Shown piece after piece: positions 35,409 to 47,363 of a stretch of DNA of 64,000 bases. Both the position numbers and the translations under genes were made by a program. The stretch comes from Vreelandella salicampi. Lineage in GTDB: Bacteria; Pseudomonadota; Gammaproteobacteria; Pseudomonadales; Halomonadaceae. The first letter of the stretch is position 1. Each line of letters starts with the position of its first letter. The stretch spans positions 124,001-188,000 of the forward strand of contig NZ_JACCDF010000001.1 of the NCBI RefSeq assembly GCF_013415105.1. Reading direction: 5' to 3'. The notes under the pieces were generated by a model. That model was not told the DNA's origin and did no database searches. It saw nothing but the letters and a program-made list of their open reading frames with translations.

Positions 35409-35671
35409 CCGTTGCGCTTTATATCACGCTAGCACTTGTCATCATGGCGCTGCTGTTTAACCTTTACCGGCTCACGGTAGGGCCTGATTTGCCCGACCGC
35501 GTGCTGGCACTCGATACCATGTACATCAACTCCATCGCCCTTATCGTACTGTTAGGGCTATGGCTAAACACTAAAACCTACTTTGAGTCGGCGCTTTTAA
35601 TCGCCATGCTGGGCTTTATCAGCACGGTAGCGGTATGCAAATACATTTTGCGCGGCGACATCATCGAGTAA
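35402..35671 (+). CDS. mrpF: Mrp antiporter subunit F
   Basis: MrpF is a small three-helix subunit (89 residues) with the family core LYRLTVGPDLPDRVLALDTM, which contains the conserved Asp pair facing the membrane, followed by LIVLLGLWLNTKTYFESALLIA. It lies between mrpE (7-nt overlap) and mrpG (14-nt gap). Confidence 0.95.
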   Translation: MLTVALYITLALVIMALLFNLYRLTVGPDLPDRVLALDTMYINSIALIVLLGLWLNTKTYFESALLIAMLGFISTVAVCKYILRGDIIE

Positions 35672-35685
35672 ATGCAGGAGTAATT

Positions 35686-36072
35686 ATGTCTTGGTTCGTT
35701 GAAGTGCTGGCCTCAGTGCTGCTTATCGCCGGCGGAATTTTTCTGTTTATTGGCTCAATGGGGATGGTGCACCTGCGCGATTTTTATATGCGTCTTCACG
35801 GCCCGACAAAAGCCACCACGCTGGGGATCGGCTGCATGCTGATTGCCTCAACGCTCTTTTTTTGGAGCCAGGACGGCAAGCCCGATATTCAGGAATTGTT
35901 GATCACACTATTTCTGTTTATCACCGCCCCAGTGAGCGCGCACTTGCTTTCCAAGGCCGGGCTGCACATGCAGTTACATCATATTGACATTACCGAAGGC
36001 GACCCAGTGGAGTTGCGCGAAGAAGAAGTGGCCCAAAAACCGGTACCGCACCCCGACAAAGGCCACGGTTGA
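35686..36072 (+). CDS. mrpG: Mrp antiporter subunit G
   Basis: MrpG is the last subunit, with three helices and a charged C-terminal tail. The 128 residues show GGIFLFIGSMGMVHLRDFYMRLHGPTKATTLG-type family sequence and FLFITAPVSAHLLSKAGLH. The ATG at 35686 has CAGGAG five bases upstream; an upstream in-frame start inside mrpF lacks homology. The operon seems to end here; an imperfect stem (GAGCGCTT/AAGCGCTC, 36091-36120) follows but without a T run. Confidence 0.94.
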   Translation: MSWFVEVLASVLLIAGGIFLFIGSMGMVHLRDFYMRLHGPTKATTLGIGCMLIASTLFFWSQDGKPDIQELLITLFLFITAPVSAHLLSKAGLHMQLHHIDITEGDPVELREEEVAQKPVPHPDKGHG

Positions 36073-36129
36073 ACCTGCAGGGCCTGAAATGAGCGCTTGG
36101 GCAAAGATAGTGAAGCGCTCGGTTGCGTA

Positions 36130-37332
36130 TTAATCCAGCAAATCGATCTGGCGATAGCCGATTAAATACAGCACGGCATCAATGCCCAGCGTGGAGATCG
36201 CTTGTCGCGCCTGGGCGCGCACCATCGGCTTGGCGCGAAAGGCAATACCAAGCCCTGCCTGGGCCAGCATTTTTAAATCGTTGGCTCCATCGCCCACGGC
36301 AATGGCTTGATCTAGCGTGAGCCCTTCCCGCAGGGCGATCTGCTCCAGCAACTCGGCTTTGCGTTCAGCATCGATAATCGGCGTTTGCACCTCGCCAGTC
36401 ACCTTGCCGTTCTCGATCACCAACTCATTGGCATGAATTTCATCAAAGCCCAGTGTTTCTTGCAGATGGCGGGCAAAGTAAGTAAAGCCACCGGAAATAA
36501 TCGCCGTGCGATACCCCAGATGTTTGAGGTTCACCATCAGCCGCTCAACACCATCCATCAGCGGTAGGTTAGCCGCGATCTCCGCCAGCACCGACTCATC
36601 CAGCCCTGCCAGTTTGCTCATGCGTTCGCGGAAGCTCTCCTGAAAATCAAGTTCGCCGCGCATAGCTCGCTCCGTCACTTCGGCCACTTCCTCGCCCACG
36701 CCGTGGCGACGCGCCAGCTCGTCAATCACTTCGGTTTGAATTAGCGTCGAATCCATATCGAAGCAGACTAAGCGGCGGTGACGGCGCCATATGGAGTCTT
36801 CCTGCAGGGCGATATCCACCCCGTGCTGCGCGCCTAGCGCCAGGGCTTTTTCGCGCAGTGCTTCCAGGTTGGTTTCTCCACCGCGCAGCCAGCACTCCAC
36901 GCAGGCGCCGTGAACGGGTGCCTCGCCATCTAGGGGTTCACGTCCAGAAAGGCGATGAATCAGCTCCACGGTCAAGCCGAATTCAGCGGTTAGGCCGCCC
37001 ACTTCGGCGAGAATGCCTGCGGGCAGGCGCGGCGCTAAGAGCGTCAAAATTAAACGTGGTTGGCTCGCTTCTACGCTCCAGCGGTGGTAATCCTCGGCGC
37101 TGACGGTGATCGCCTGCACATCTAGCCCCAGTGCATCACCCGCCTCAGACAGCGTAGCTTCCAAGGCGCTGTCGTGATCCAGCCCCACCAGTGCTTCTAG
37201 CGACAGCATGCCGAACGTCACGCTCTGGTTGATATCCAAAAGGCGTGCACCACTTTTAGCCAGCGCTTTTCCAAGCGCAGCGAGCTGCCCTGGGCGTGCC
37301 ACGCCGGTGGCGCGAATTAAACAGCGTTTCAT
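36130..37332 (-). CDS. serB: Phosphoserine phosphatase SerB
   Basis: SerB removes phosphate from O-phosphoserine, the last step of serine synthesis. The 400 residues begin with ACT-like regulatory regions (about 1-170) and continue as a HAD phosphatase: VCFDMDSTLIQTEVIDELA is the DxDxT nucleophile motif, SGGFTYFA is motif II and VGDGANDLKML carries the metal-binding Asp. The ATG has GGGAG eight bases upstream and starts three nucleotides after the parC stop, so the two genes are probably one transcript. Confidence 0.95.
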   Translation of the reverse strand: MKRCLIRATGVARPGQLAALGKALAKSGARLLDINQSVTFGMLSLEALVGLDHDSALEATLSEAGDALGLDVQAITVSAEDYHRWSVEASQPRLILTLLAPRLPAGILAEVGGLTAEFGLTVELIHRLSGREPLDGEAPVHGACVECWLRGGETNLEALREKALALGAQHGVDIALQEDSIWRRHRRLVCFDMDSTLIQTEVIDELARRHGVGEEVAEVTERAMRGELDFQESFRERMSKLAGLDESVLAEIAANLPLMDGVERLMVNLKHLGYRTAIISGGFTYFARHLQETLGFDEIHANELVIENGKVTGEVQTPIIDAERKAELLEQIALREGLTLDQAIAVGDGANDLKMLAQAGLGIAFRAKPMVRAQARQAISTLGIDAVLYLIGYRQIDLLD

Positions 37333-37335
37333 GGA

Positions 37336-39591
37336 TTATTCTCCCGCCTCTAATCGATCAACCTTCTGGAAACCACGTGGCAGTTTGCTACCGCGCCGCC
37401 CACGCTCGCTGCGATAGTAGGCTAGATCGCTTGCTTTGAGGGTGAGCTTGCGCTTGCCCGAGTAAATCACCAACGCGTTATCGCCGCTTAATAGGGTCAT
37501 ATCGCGGACAAATTCTTCTCGCCGGGCCGCCCGCGGGCCGGGTATATCAAGCATTTTGTTACCTTTACCCTTAGCCATTTCGGGCAGTTGATCAAGGGCA
37601 AAGAGTAGCAGGCGTCCTTCGTTGGACACCGTGGCCACCCATATATCATCGCCGTCAGGCACGGCCACCGGCGCCATTACGCTGCACCCTTTGGGCACTG
37701 AGAGCACGCCTTTACCGGCTTTATTCTTACCCGTCAGCTCGCCGAGTTTGGCGACAAAACCGTAGCCGCCGTCTGAGGCAAGCACAAAACGACTCTCAGG
37801 CGGAGCCAGCATTACCCCCGCCATTTTTGCACCAGCAGCCACGTTGACACGCCCGGTGACCGGCTCGCCCTGCCCTCTGGCGCTGGGTAGATTATGTGCG
37901 CTCAGCGTATAAGCGCGCCCGGTATCGTCCAACAGTACCAACGGCTGATTGGTTTTACCCCGGGTAGCGAGGTGGAAACGATCCCCGGCTTTATAGGAGA
38001 GCCCTTCGGGGTCGATATCGTGGCCTTTGGCGGCACGTACCCAGCCTTTTTCCGACAGCACGACGGTAATCGGGTCAGCGCCCAGAAGCTCTACTTCGGA
38101 AAGCGCTTTGGACTCTTGGCGTTCGACCAGCGGTGAGCGTCGCTCATCGCCGTGCTCTTTGCCTGCCGCGCGAATTTCTTTCTCGATCAAGGTGGTGAGC
38201 TTCGCTTCGCTACCTAATAGATTTTGTAACTGCTTGCGTTCTTTCTCCAGTTCGTCCTGCTCGCCGCGAATTTTCATCTCTTCGAGCTTGGCAAGATGGC
38301 GCAGGCGCAGCTCTAAAATCGCCTCGGCTTGACGATCAGACAGCCCAAAGGCTGCAATAAGCGCCGGCTTGGGTTCGTCCTCTTCGCGGATGATGCGGAT
38401 CACTTCATCCAGATCAAGGTAGGCGATCAGTAAGCCTTCCAGGATATGCAGCCGGTCTTCGACCTTGCCTAGCCGGTGCTCTAGGCGGCGTCGCACCGTG
38501 GCGCGGCGAAAGCGTAACCACTCGCTAAGCATGTCGGGAAGCGGCATAACGCGCGGGCGGCCATCCAGGCCGATCACGTTCATGTTCACGCGCGCGCTTT
38601 TCTCTAAATCTGTGGTGGCGAACAGATGCGCCATCATCGATTCCACATCCACACGGCTAGAGCGCGGCTCAATCACGAGACGCGTAGGCTCTTCGTGGGT
38701 CGATTCATCGCGAAGATCGGCCACCATGGGCAGCTTTTTGGCCTGCATTTGGGCGGCGATCTGCTCAAGCACTTTAGCGCCGCTGACCTGATACGGCAGC
38801 GCGGTAATCACGATATTGGCTTCTTCGCGTATGTAGCGCGCGCGCATCTTGACCGACCCCCGGCCGGATTCGTAGAGCTTACGCAGATCCGCTGGCGGGG
38901 TAATAATTTCCGCGTCGGTGGGGAAATCCGGCCCGGGTACAAATTCCATTAAATCAGCAGTGGTGGCATCGGGGTTTCTAAGCAGATGGCAGGTCGCTTC
39001 GACCACTTCCGCCACATTGTGGGGCGGGATATCGGTGGCCATGCCCACGGCAATCCCGCTACCGCCGTTGAGTAACACATGGGGAAGACGCGCGGGCAAC
39101 ACCACGGGCTCTTGCATGGTGCCGTCAAAATTAGGCGTCCAGTCGACGGTGCCTTGGCCCAGCTCACTTAACAACACCTCAGCAAACTTAGATAGCTTTG
39201 CCTCAGTGTAGCGCATGGCCGCAAATGATTTGGGGTCGTCGGGGCTACCCCAGTTACCTTGGCCATCTACCAGCGGGTAACGATAACTAAACGGCTGTGC
39301 CATCAGCACCATGGCTTCATAACAGGCGCTGTCGCCGTGAGGGTGGAATTTACCCAGCACGTCGCCGACGGTGCGCGCTGACTTTTTGTACTTGGCGTTG
39401 GCATTCAGCGCCAGCTCCCGCATGGCGTAAACAATGCGTCGCTGCACGGGTTTCATGCCATCACCAATGTTGGGCAAGGCGCGATCTAAAATCACGTACA
39501 TCGAGTAGTCAAGGTACGCTTTTTCGGTGTAATCACGCAGGGAGAGGCGCTCGACGTCGCCCTCCGCAACTTGAATGTCCATGTCGATCAT
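37336..39591 (-). CDS. parC: DNA topoisomerase IV subunit A
   Basis: ParC is the DNA-cleaving subunit of topoisomerase IV, which decatenates daughter chromosomes. In 751 residues it shows the breakage-reunion domain with [14 protein letters not shown] (quinolone-resistance region) and the active-site Tyr in [11 protein letters not shown], coiled-coil GyrA-like region around 420-490, and C-terminal beta-pinwheel repeats. The length and the beginning ([19 protein letters not shown]) match ParC rather than GyrA. A second ATG three codons in is an alternative start. parE lies 2.2 kb upstream on the same strand, separated by a chemoreceptor gene. Confidence 0.95.
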   Translation of the reverse strand: MIDMDIQVAEGDVERLSLRDYTEKAYLDYSMYVILDRALPNIGDGMKPVQRRIVYAMRELALNANAKYKKSARTVGDVLGKFHPHGDSACYEAMVLMAQPFSYRYPLVDGQGNWGSPDDPKSFAAMRYTEAKLSKFAEVLLSELGQGTVDWTPNFDGTMQEPVVLPARLPHVLLNGGSGIAVGMATDIPPHNVAEVVEATCHLLRNPDATTADLMEFVPGPDFPTDAEIITPPADLRKLYESGRGSVKMRARYIREEANIVITALPYQVSGAKVLEQIAAQMQAKKLPMVADLRDESTHEEPTRLVIEPRSSRVDVESMMAHLFATTDLEKSARVNMNVIGLDGRPRVMPLPDMLSEWLRFRRATVRRRLEHRLGKVEDRLHILEGLLIAYLDLDEVIRIIREEDEPKPALIAAFGLSDRQAEAILELRLRHLAKLEEMKIRGEQDELEKERKQLQNLLGSEAKLTTLIEKEIRAAGKEHGDERRSPLVERQESKALSEVELLGADPITVVLSEKGWVRAAKGHDIDPEGLSYKAGDRFHLATRGKTNQPLVLLDDTGRAYTLSAHNLPSARGQGEPVTGRVNVAAGAKMAGVMLAPPESRFVLASDGGYGFVAKLGELTGKNKAGKGVLSVPKGCSVMAPVAVPDGDDIWVATVSNEGRLLLFALDQLPEMAKGKGNKMLDIPGPRAARREEFVRDMTLLSGDNALVIYSGKRKLTLKASDLAYYRSERGRRGSKLPRGFQKVDRLEAGE

Positions 39592-39600
39592 ATCCTACCT

Positions 39601-39631
39601 TAACAACAAAACCGCCCCAGTCGGGGCGGTT
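39601..39631 (-). terminator. Terminator of the chemoreceptor gene
   Basis: On the minus strand ACCGCCCC pairs with GGGGCGGT around a four-base loop (39611-39630), followed by TTTTGTTGTT. It lies after the chemoreceptor stop and 10 nt before parC, isolating parC from the upstream gene. Confidence 0.85.
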
Positions 39632-39665
39632 GAGAAGCGGACACGCGGCCACTTAATATGGCTCA

Positions 39666-41651
39666 CTATGTTAATTGATATCTTTCGTTTGATGCGTTCG
39701 ATTCGTTTGATGCATTAGACAGGGCAGCCGCTGGTGACCCTTCTTGAGAGCTACCGTGAAACTCATCAATGAGGCCTTTTAGGCGCTGAGCCTGTAACGA
39801 CAGTTCCTTGGTAGCACTCGCCGCTTCACTGACCAAGCCAGAATTTTGTTGCGTCACCGAATCCATCTGCGTTACCGCCCGGTTGATCTCGTCAATACCG
39901 TTGGTCTGCTCGCCAGACGCTTGGCTGATTTCGCTAATACGCGCGGTAACCTCTTCTATCGCCACCACAATGTCTTTCATGGCGGATTCAGCCGCTTGAG
40001 CGTAGCCACTGCCTGTCTTGATCTGCTCGGAGGTGGTTTTAATCAGCCCATTAATGTTTCTGGCAGAAGTGGCGCTGCGTGACGCCAGCTCACGCACTTC
40101 GCTTGCCACTACGGCAAAGCCACGCCCATGCTCACCAGCACGCGCTGCCTCTACCGAGGCATTGAGCGCCAGGATATTGGTTTGAAAGGCGATATTTTCA
40201 ATCACATCAACAATCGAAGAGACTTCAACAGAACTTTCGTTGATCGCCTCCATGGATTGCGCGAGTTGCGATACTTGCTTTCCGCCTTGCCTCACTTTTT
40301 CCGCTGACTCTTTCACTCGCTGATCCGCCTCTTGAGCATTATCAGCATTTTGCTTCACCGTAGTGGCCATCTCTTCCATTGTGGAAGAGGTCTCTTGCAG
40401 AGAAGCCGCTTGCTGCTCGGTACGACTAGAAAGCTCGGTATTGCCCGCCGCAATTTCGGTTGATTCGCTGGCGATGGCTTCCGCCACACCGCGCACGTCG
40501 CCAAACAGGCGCTGCAACTTATCTGCATAGCGGTTAACAGCCCTGCGGAGTTCACCGATTTCATCGTCGCGGTAAATGGTCAGCTCACGACTGGATCCAC
40601 CCTGGCCCAGTTGGTCAATTTGCCTAGTAGTGCTGCGAATCTGGCGCAACAACATACGTCCGCCCCACCAGCCCAGCGCAAGTAGTAGCGCCAACAGCGG
40701 TAAAATGAAGACCAGCAAGTCACGCGTTAAAGTACGCGCCAAGGCCGTTACCTGCTCGCTCGGCGTTACCAAACCAAGCGTCCAGCCTGTGTCCGGCATA
40801 TCGAACAAGCGAATTGCCGCAGGCTTGTCTAATACACCTGCCGTTTCTACGCTAGCCTGTTCCCGACCAGCTTCAACGGCCTCTACAACAGGCTGCAGCC
40901 AGGGCATGTCACGCACGGCATCACCCAGGCCCTGCATCTCGTCCGACGCTTGCTCTACGCCAGGAAAATTAATCACGTTGTTGTCTTTATCCAGCACAAA
41001 GGCATAGCCACCCGTGCTGGCGCCGTTTTCAGCGAGAAACGAGGCAACACCATCCAGCTGCATATCAATCGTGGCCACGCCTGCAAAAGCATTATCGATG
41101 TAATAAGGCACGCTACAAGTCACCATCGCAACGCCAGTCGTCGGGTCACGATAGGCGGCGGACCATACGCACTGCCCCGGCGTCGCATCGCGAGCACTGC
41201 TATACCATGCTTCATCGTGATAAGGCGCCATATTGCTTGCGTTATAATCATCCAAGAACTCCAGCTCTCCCTGGGCATTGCGTGCCCAGAAGAAGCTATA
41301 GCGCTCAACATCCGGTGAAAATGCACCGGGTTCTGGCCAAATACCACCGCCGGCAATCGTTGCATTGCCATTATCATCAACCACGTTGGGCAAAGCCTCA
41401 TGGTAAATGGCTTCTTCACGCGGTAGAGACTCAGCCAAGGCCGCCAAGCTCGAGGTATTGCCCTCGACCCTGGCTAATTGCCCATTGAGCGCATTTACAA
41501 TCGAGTCCCCAGTACGCTCTATCAACGCCTCGCTTGCATCGATAACGAGCGGCTGGCCTCTCCATGCCATGACGCCGTAAATGCCTATGCCCATTAATAG
41601 CGTTAGCACCACCGCAGACAGCGTTAACTGTCGAGATATCGTGTTAATCAC
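39666..41651 (-). CDS. Methyl-accepting chemotaxis protein
   Basis: A 661-residue chemoreceptor. One helix (about 8-30) leads into a periplasmic dCache-type sensor (about 40-310, with DVERYSFFWARNAQGELEF and WSAAYRDPTTGVAMVTCS). A second helix (about 312-335), a HAMP domain and a signalling domain with the invariant hairpin tip EIAFQTNILALNASVEAARAGE-type sequence follow. The start is GTG with GGGGGAGGGG upstream. The ligand is unknown. The C-terminus ends in SNASNESNASNE, encoded by an 18-bp duplication (39684-39719 region), and lacks a CheR-docking pentapeptide. It is inserted between parE and parC. Confidence 0.93.
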   Translation of the reverse strand: MINTISRQLTLSAVVLTLLMGIGIYGVMAWRGQPLVIDASEALIERTGDSIVNALNGQLARVEGNTSSLAALAESLPREEAIYHEALPNVVDDNGNATIAGGGIWPEPGAFSPDVERYSFFWARNAQGELEFLDDYNASNMAPYHDEAWYSSARDATPGQCVWSAAYRDPTTGVAMVTCSVPYYIDNAFAGVATIDMQLDGVASFLAENGASTGGYAFVLDKDNNVINFPGVEQASDEMQGLGDAVRDMPWLQPVVEAVEAGREQASVETAGVLDKPAAIRLFDMPDTGWTLGLVTPSEQVTALARTLTRDLLVFILPLLALLLALGWWGGRMLLRQIRSTTRQIDQLGQGGSSRELTIYRDDEIGELRRAVNRYADKLQRLFGDVRGVAEAIASESTEIAAGNTELSSRTEQQAASLQETSSTMEEMATTVKQNADNAQEADQRVKESAEKVRQGGKQVSQLAQSMEAINESSVEVSSIVDVIENIAFQTNILALNASVEAARAGEHGRGFAVVASEVRELASRSATSARNINGLIKTTSEQIKTGSGYAQAAESAMKDIVVAIEEVTARISEISQASGEQTNGIDEINRAVTQMDSVTQQNSGLVSEAASATKELSLQAQRLKGLIDEFHGSSQEGSPAAALSNASNESNASNERYQLT

Positions 41652-41772
41652 ACCCCTCCCCCTTTGAATGTATATTTATTGCGTTTTTATTGTGTATGAA
41701 AACTTACAATCAACTTTAGGCAAATGCACACATCTATTGAACAACGCCTTTTAACGTTTTGTCAGCTTTTAA

Positions 41773-43689
<1,917 letters not shown>

Positions 43690-43763
43690 TCAAAGCGAGC
43701 AAAAGGCAGATAGGATAGCGGAAAAGCAAACAGCTGTATATCCACCCACCCTGACGACCAGGG

Positions 43764-43814
43764 CTATCTACCAGAACTATCTACTCAGATTATCAATCAG
43801 CGCTATCAACTATC
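43764..43814. repeat. Degenerate 13-bp period repeat after pgi
   Basis: TATC recurs at 43765, 43778, 43791 and 43804, exactly 13 nt apart, in the setting CTATC(T/A)A(C/T)... followed by a fifth TATC at 43811. The tract spans the pgi stop codon. No function is evident. Confidence 0.55.
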
Positions 43815-45503
43815 TTTCTCGACCGCCCAAAACGCTTCTATCAAGCCGCGTGTTGAGGTGTCCATGGGATCAAGGCTGCCTTCGTGGTCGAGGATTTTGT
43901 GCGTATCGGTGGCGATTTTCTTACCCAACTCCACGCCCCATTGATCGAACGGGTTGATGTCCCAGATTACCGCTTGCACAAAGACTTTGTGCTCGTAAAG
44001 CGCAATCAGCGCACCGAGCGTGGCGGGCGTAAGCTGGTCAAGCAGCACCGTGGAAGACGGCTGGTTGCCGCGATAACGCTTGTGAGCCGGGCGTGGACCA
44101 TCGTCGTCTATCGCGTCGTCACCCAACATCAGCACCCGTGACTGGGCAAAACAGTTGGCCAGTGCAAGCTTATGCTGTGATTTCAAATGCCGGCGGGTTT
44201 CGGGGTCTGCCACGTCATCGTAACGCTTAAGCGGCGCGATGAAATCGCATTCCACCGGTTGCGTGCCTTGGTGCAGTAATTGATAGAACGCGTGCTGCGC
44301 GTTAGGGCCGAGTTGCCCCCACAGTACCGGGCAGGTGGAATAATCAATTGCTTGGCCCTGGCGCGTCACGGACTTACCGTTGGACTCCATTTCCAACTGC
44401 TCAAGGTAGGCGGCGAAATATTCCAGTCGCCCGTCATAAGGCAAAATCGAATGGGCGCGAATATCAAGAAAATTGACATTCCAGATACCCGCCAAGGCCA
44501 GTAGCACCGGCACGTTATCGGCAAGTGGCGCCTCTTGGAAATGACGATCCATGGTATGGGCGCCGGCAAGCAGTTCGCGGAAATTTGCCATACCAATCAC
44601 CAGCGCAATCGGCAAGCCGATGGTGCCCCAGAGCGAGTAACGCCCGCCGACCCACTCCCAAAAGCGGAGCTGATGCGCGCTGGCAATGCCCCATTCGTTC
44701 ATCTTTTCCGGGCAGGCGGAGACGCCGATAAAGTGCTGGCGCACCACCAGCTCGGCGCTAATCGGCGTCGCGCCTTGGCGCGTCAGCTGCGCCAATAGCC
44801 AGTCCCGCGCCGTGTTGGCGTTAGAAAGCGTATCGATCGTAGTGAACGATTTCGACGACAGCACAAAGAGCGTCGTTTCGGGGTTGAAGCGGCTTAAGTA
44901 GTCAGCCAGCTGCGAGCCGTCCATGGTCGAGGCAAAATGCACTTCCACCGGATACACATCGGCGGGGCGAAAATCCGCCAGCGCGTGCGTGACCATCAGC
45001 GGCCCCAGGTCCGAGCCGCCCACCCCCAGGTTCACCACATCCTTAATGGGTTTGCCGGTCGCTCCCCGCCACTGCCCGGCGTGAAGGCGGACCACCAACG
45101 CTTCCATCTGTTGAAGGCTTTCATGGACCGCCGCCACCACGTCCTCACCGTCTACCTTGAGCGTCGCCGCTTTAGGCAAGCGCAATGCCGTATGCAGCGC
45201 CGGGCGGTCTTCGCTGGTATTCACCCGTTGGCCGCTAAGTAACGCAGTGATCGCCTCTGGCACCGCCGACTCTTCTGCTAACGCGAGCAACTGCTGGAGT
45301 GTCTCTGCATCCCACCGCTGCTTGGAAAGATCCAGCGTCAGCCCCGCGACATCACGCGTGAAGGTGTTAAAGCGATTAGGGTCACGCGCAAAAAGCGTCT
45401 TTACATGCACTTTTTTTTGCGTCTCGGCATGGCGCTTAAGCGCTTGCCAGGCCGGCAGTCTATCGCGAGTCGTGGGTGTTGCGGTGGATGTTGCGGATGC
45501 CAT
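43806..45503 (-). CDS. pgi: Glucose-6-phosphate isomerase
   Basis: Pgi interconverts glucose 6-phosphate and fructose 6-phosphate. The 565 residues show GVGGSDLGPLMV, FVLSSKSFTTIDTLSNA (PGI signature region), GGRYSLWGTIGLP and the C-terminal FDQWGVELGKKIA signature. The length is typical. GGAGAGGG lies just upstream of the ATG. It is divergent from cmoA with about 100 nt between the starts. Confidence 0.96.
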   Translation of the reverse strand: MASATSTATPTTRDRLPAWQALKRHAETQKKVHVKTLFARDPNRFNTFTRDVAGLTLDLSKQRWDAETLQQLLALAEESAVPEAITALLSGQRVNTSEDRPALHTALRLPKAATLKVDGEDVVAAVHESLQQMEALVVRLHAGQWRGATGKPIKDVVNLGVGGSDLGPLMVTHALADFRPADVYPVEVHFASTMDGSQLADYLSRFNPETTLFVLSSKSFTTIDTLSNANTARDWLLAQLTRQGATPISAELVVRQHFIGVSACPEKMNEWGIASAHQLRFWEWVGGRYSLWGTIGLPIALVIGMANFRELLAGAHTMDRHFQEAPLADNVPVLLALAGIWNVNFLDIRAHSILPYDGRLEYFAAYLEQLEMESNGKSVTRQGQAIDYSTCPVLWGQLGPNAQHAFYQLLHQGTQPVECDFIAPLKRYDDVADPETRRHLKSQHKLALANCFAQSRVLMLGDDAIDDDGPRPAHKRYRGNQPSSTVLLDQLTPATLGALIALYEHKVFVQAVIWDINPFDQWGVELGKKIATDTHKILDHEGSLDPMDTSTRGLIEAFWAVEKDS

Positions 45504-45605
45504 GTGCCCTCTCCTGTGGCGTCGTGCTGTGCGGCCGGGCCTGTTCTGCTTCCCGCAGGGCGCGTAAACTATGGCCCTCTTTTTGCGATGAACCCGGCTT
45601 GCCCC

Positions 45606-46349
45606 ATGAGTGATGCATCTTACCGCGACGCTATCTTTTCCACACCCCTTGATCGTGTCGCGCGCTTTTCCTTCGATGAGCAGGTAGTGGCCTGTTTCCC
45701 TGACATGATCCGTCGTTCAGTGCCCGGTTACGGGCAAATTCTGGGCATGCTAAGCCTCATTGCGCAGCGCCATTTACGCCACGGTGCGCACGTGTATGAT
45801 CTAGGCTGTTCGCTGGGCGCCTCGGGCCTTGCACTCGCGGGCGCTTTGCCGCCTGAGGCGTTTCGCTACACCGGGGTGGACCTTTCCCCGGCCATGGTCG
45901 AGCGCGCGCGGCAGACCTTTCGTGAAGAGTGCCCTGAGCACGCCATGCAGGTGCAAGAAGCCGATATTCGGGAGCTTGATTACGCGCCATCGGGCATGAT
46001 CATTCTCAACTTCACGCTGCAGTTTCTTCCCCCGGAAGATCGCGACGCCCTCCTCGCCACGCTCTATCACGCTCTGGAACCCGGCGGCGTGCTGGTACTC
46101 TCGGAGAAGACCGTCGACCTTGACGAACGCGACAATGCCTGGCGCGTCGAACGCTATCATGATTTCAAACGCGCTAACGGCTACAGCGATTTAGAAATCA
46201 GCCAGAAACGCACCGCGCTTGAGAACGTGCTCGTGCCTGATACGCTCGAAGCGCATCACGCGCGGCTAAAAAAAGCCGGGTTTGCGCGCTCGCTCACCTG
46301 GTTTCAGTACCTGAATTTTGCGTCCATGATCGCCTTCAAGGAGAGTTAA
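45606..46349 (+). CDS. cmoA: Carboxy-SAM synthase CmoA
   Basis: CmoA makes carboxy-S-adenosyl-methionine from SAM and prephenate for tRNA wobble modification. The 247 residues match the E. coli length exactly; the class I methyltransferase motif is VYDLGCSLGASGLALA and the family start DAIFSTPLDRVARFSFDEQV is clear. I use the ATG at 45606; the open frame upstream runs antisense to pgi and is not homologous. cmoB begins one nucleotide after the stop. Confidence 0.96.
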   Translation: MSDASYRDAIFSTPLDRVARFSFDEQVVACFPDMIRRSVPGYGQILGMLSLIAQRHLRHGAHVYDLGCSLGASGLALAGALPPEAFRYTGVDLSPAMVERARQTFREECPEHAMQVQEADIRELDYAPSGMIILNFTLQFLPPEDRDALLATLYHALEPGGVLVLSEKTVDLDERDNAWRVERYHDFKRANGYSDLEISQKRTALENVLVPDTLEAHHARLKKAGFARSLTWFQYLNFASMIAFKES

Positions 46350-46350
46350 G

Positions 46351-47358
46351 GTGGCACACTCCAATACGCCTTTGCCCGACGACCACCGCATGCTCTACCA
46401 GGCTTTTCTTGATCAGGAGCTAACCGATTGGCTTGCCAAACTCCCCGAGCAACTTGCCAATGGGCTTGATCGCAAACGTCACGGTGACTTACCCATGTGG
46501 GAAAAAGCCGTGGCCAAGCTGCCCGAACTACCGGTCGGGCGCACTGTGCAGCTGGATCGCGATACCGTTACGGTCGACCTTAAACTGAGCGATAGCCAGC
46601 ACCGCCAGTGCGAGAACCTGCTAAAAAAACTCGCGCCGTGGCGCAAAGGACCTTTTCAGCTTGGCGAGATTTTCATCGATACCGAGTGGCGCTCGGACTG
46701 GAAGTGGCAGCGCGTCGCCCCCCACCTGGCACCGCTTGAATATCGCAAGGTGCTGGATGTCGGCGGCGGTAGCGGCTATCACGCCTGGCGCATGGCCGGC
46801 GCCGGCGCCGATTTCGTTTTGGTGATTGACCCCTCGCCGCGTTTTTACTGGCAGTTTCACGCCGTGCGTCATTTCGTCGGCAACGCCGATGACTATCGCA
46901 CGCACTTTCTGCCCGTCGGCATCGAGGACGTGCCGGAGAACTTGGGCTTTTTCGACACCGTATTCTCCATGGGCGTGCTCTACCACCGGCCGGCGCCGCT
47001 GGAGCACTTACAGCAGCTAAAAGCGGCCCTCGCCCCCGGCGGCGAACTGGTGTTGGAAACGCTCGTGGTGGAAGGCGACGAACAGACGGTACTGCTCCCC
47101 GGTGAGCGCTACGCGGCGATGCCCAACGTCTACTTTCTGCCCTCTTCCAAGGCACTTTGCCACTGGCTAGAACGCTGCGGTTTCAGCAACGTCCGCGTTG
47201 TCGATGAAGCCATCACTACGCTCGACGAGCAGCGCTCAACCGAGTGGATGACCTATCAATCGCTTATCGATTTTCTCGACCCAGCGGACCCCACCCGAAC
47301 GATTGAAGGCTACCCTGCTCCACGCCGCGCAGTCGTCATGGCGAATAAGCCGGGGTAA
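46351..47358 (+). CDS. cmoB: tRNA U34 carboxymethyltransferase CmoB
   Basis: CmoB transfers the carboxymethyl group of carboxy-SAM to 5-hydroxyuridine-34 to give cmo5U. The 335 residues carry the SAM-type motif VLDVGGGSGYHAWRMAGAGA and the family segment LYHRPAPLEHLQQLKAALAPGGELVLETLVV. The start is GTG, supported by AAGGAG at 46339-46344 overlapping the end of cmoA. It is convergent with the Zn-protease gene, five nucleotides apart. Confidence 0.96.
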   Translation: MAHSNTPLPDDHRMLYQAFLDQELTDWLAKLPEQLANGLDRKRHGDLPMWEKAVAKLPELPVGRTVQLDRDTVTVDLKLSDSQHRQCENLLKKLAPWRKGPFQLGEIFIDTEWRSDWKWQRVAPHLAPLEYRKVLDVGGGSGYHAWRMAGAGADFVLVIDPSPRFYWQFHAVRHFVGNADDYRTHFLPVGIEDVPENLGFFDTVFSMGVLYHRPAPLEHLQQLKAALAPGGELVLETLVVEGDEQTVLLPGERYAAMPNVYFLPSSKALCHWLERCGFSNVRVVDEAITTLDEQRSTEWMTYQSLIDFLDPADPTRTIEGYPAPRRAVVMANKPG

Positions 47359-47363
47359 GTAAG

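Noticed and set aside
36091-36120. Stem GAGCGCTT/AAGCGCTC after mrpG as a terminator.
   Set aside because: The loop is 14 nt and no T tract follows on either strand.
41712-41718. TAAAGTT on the minus strand upstream of the chemoreceptor, resembling a sigma-28 -35 element.
   Set aside because: The sequence 11 nt downstream matches the GCCGATAA -10 at only about three of eight positions, so a flagellar promoter is not supported.
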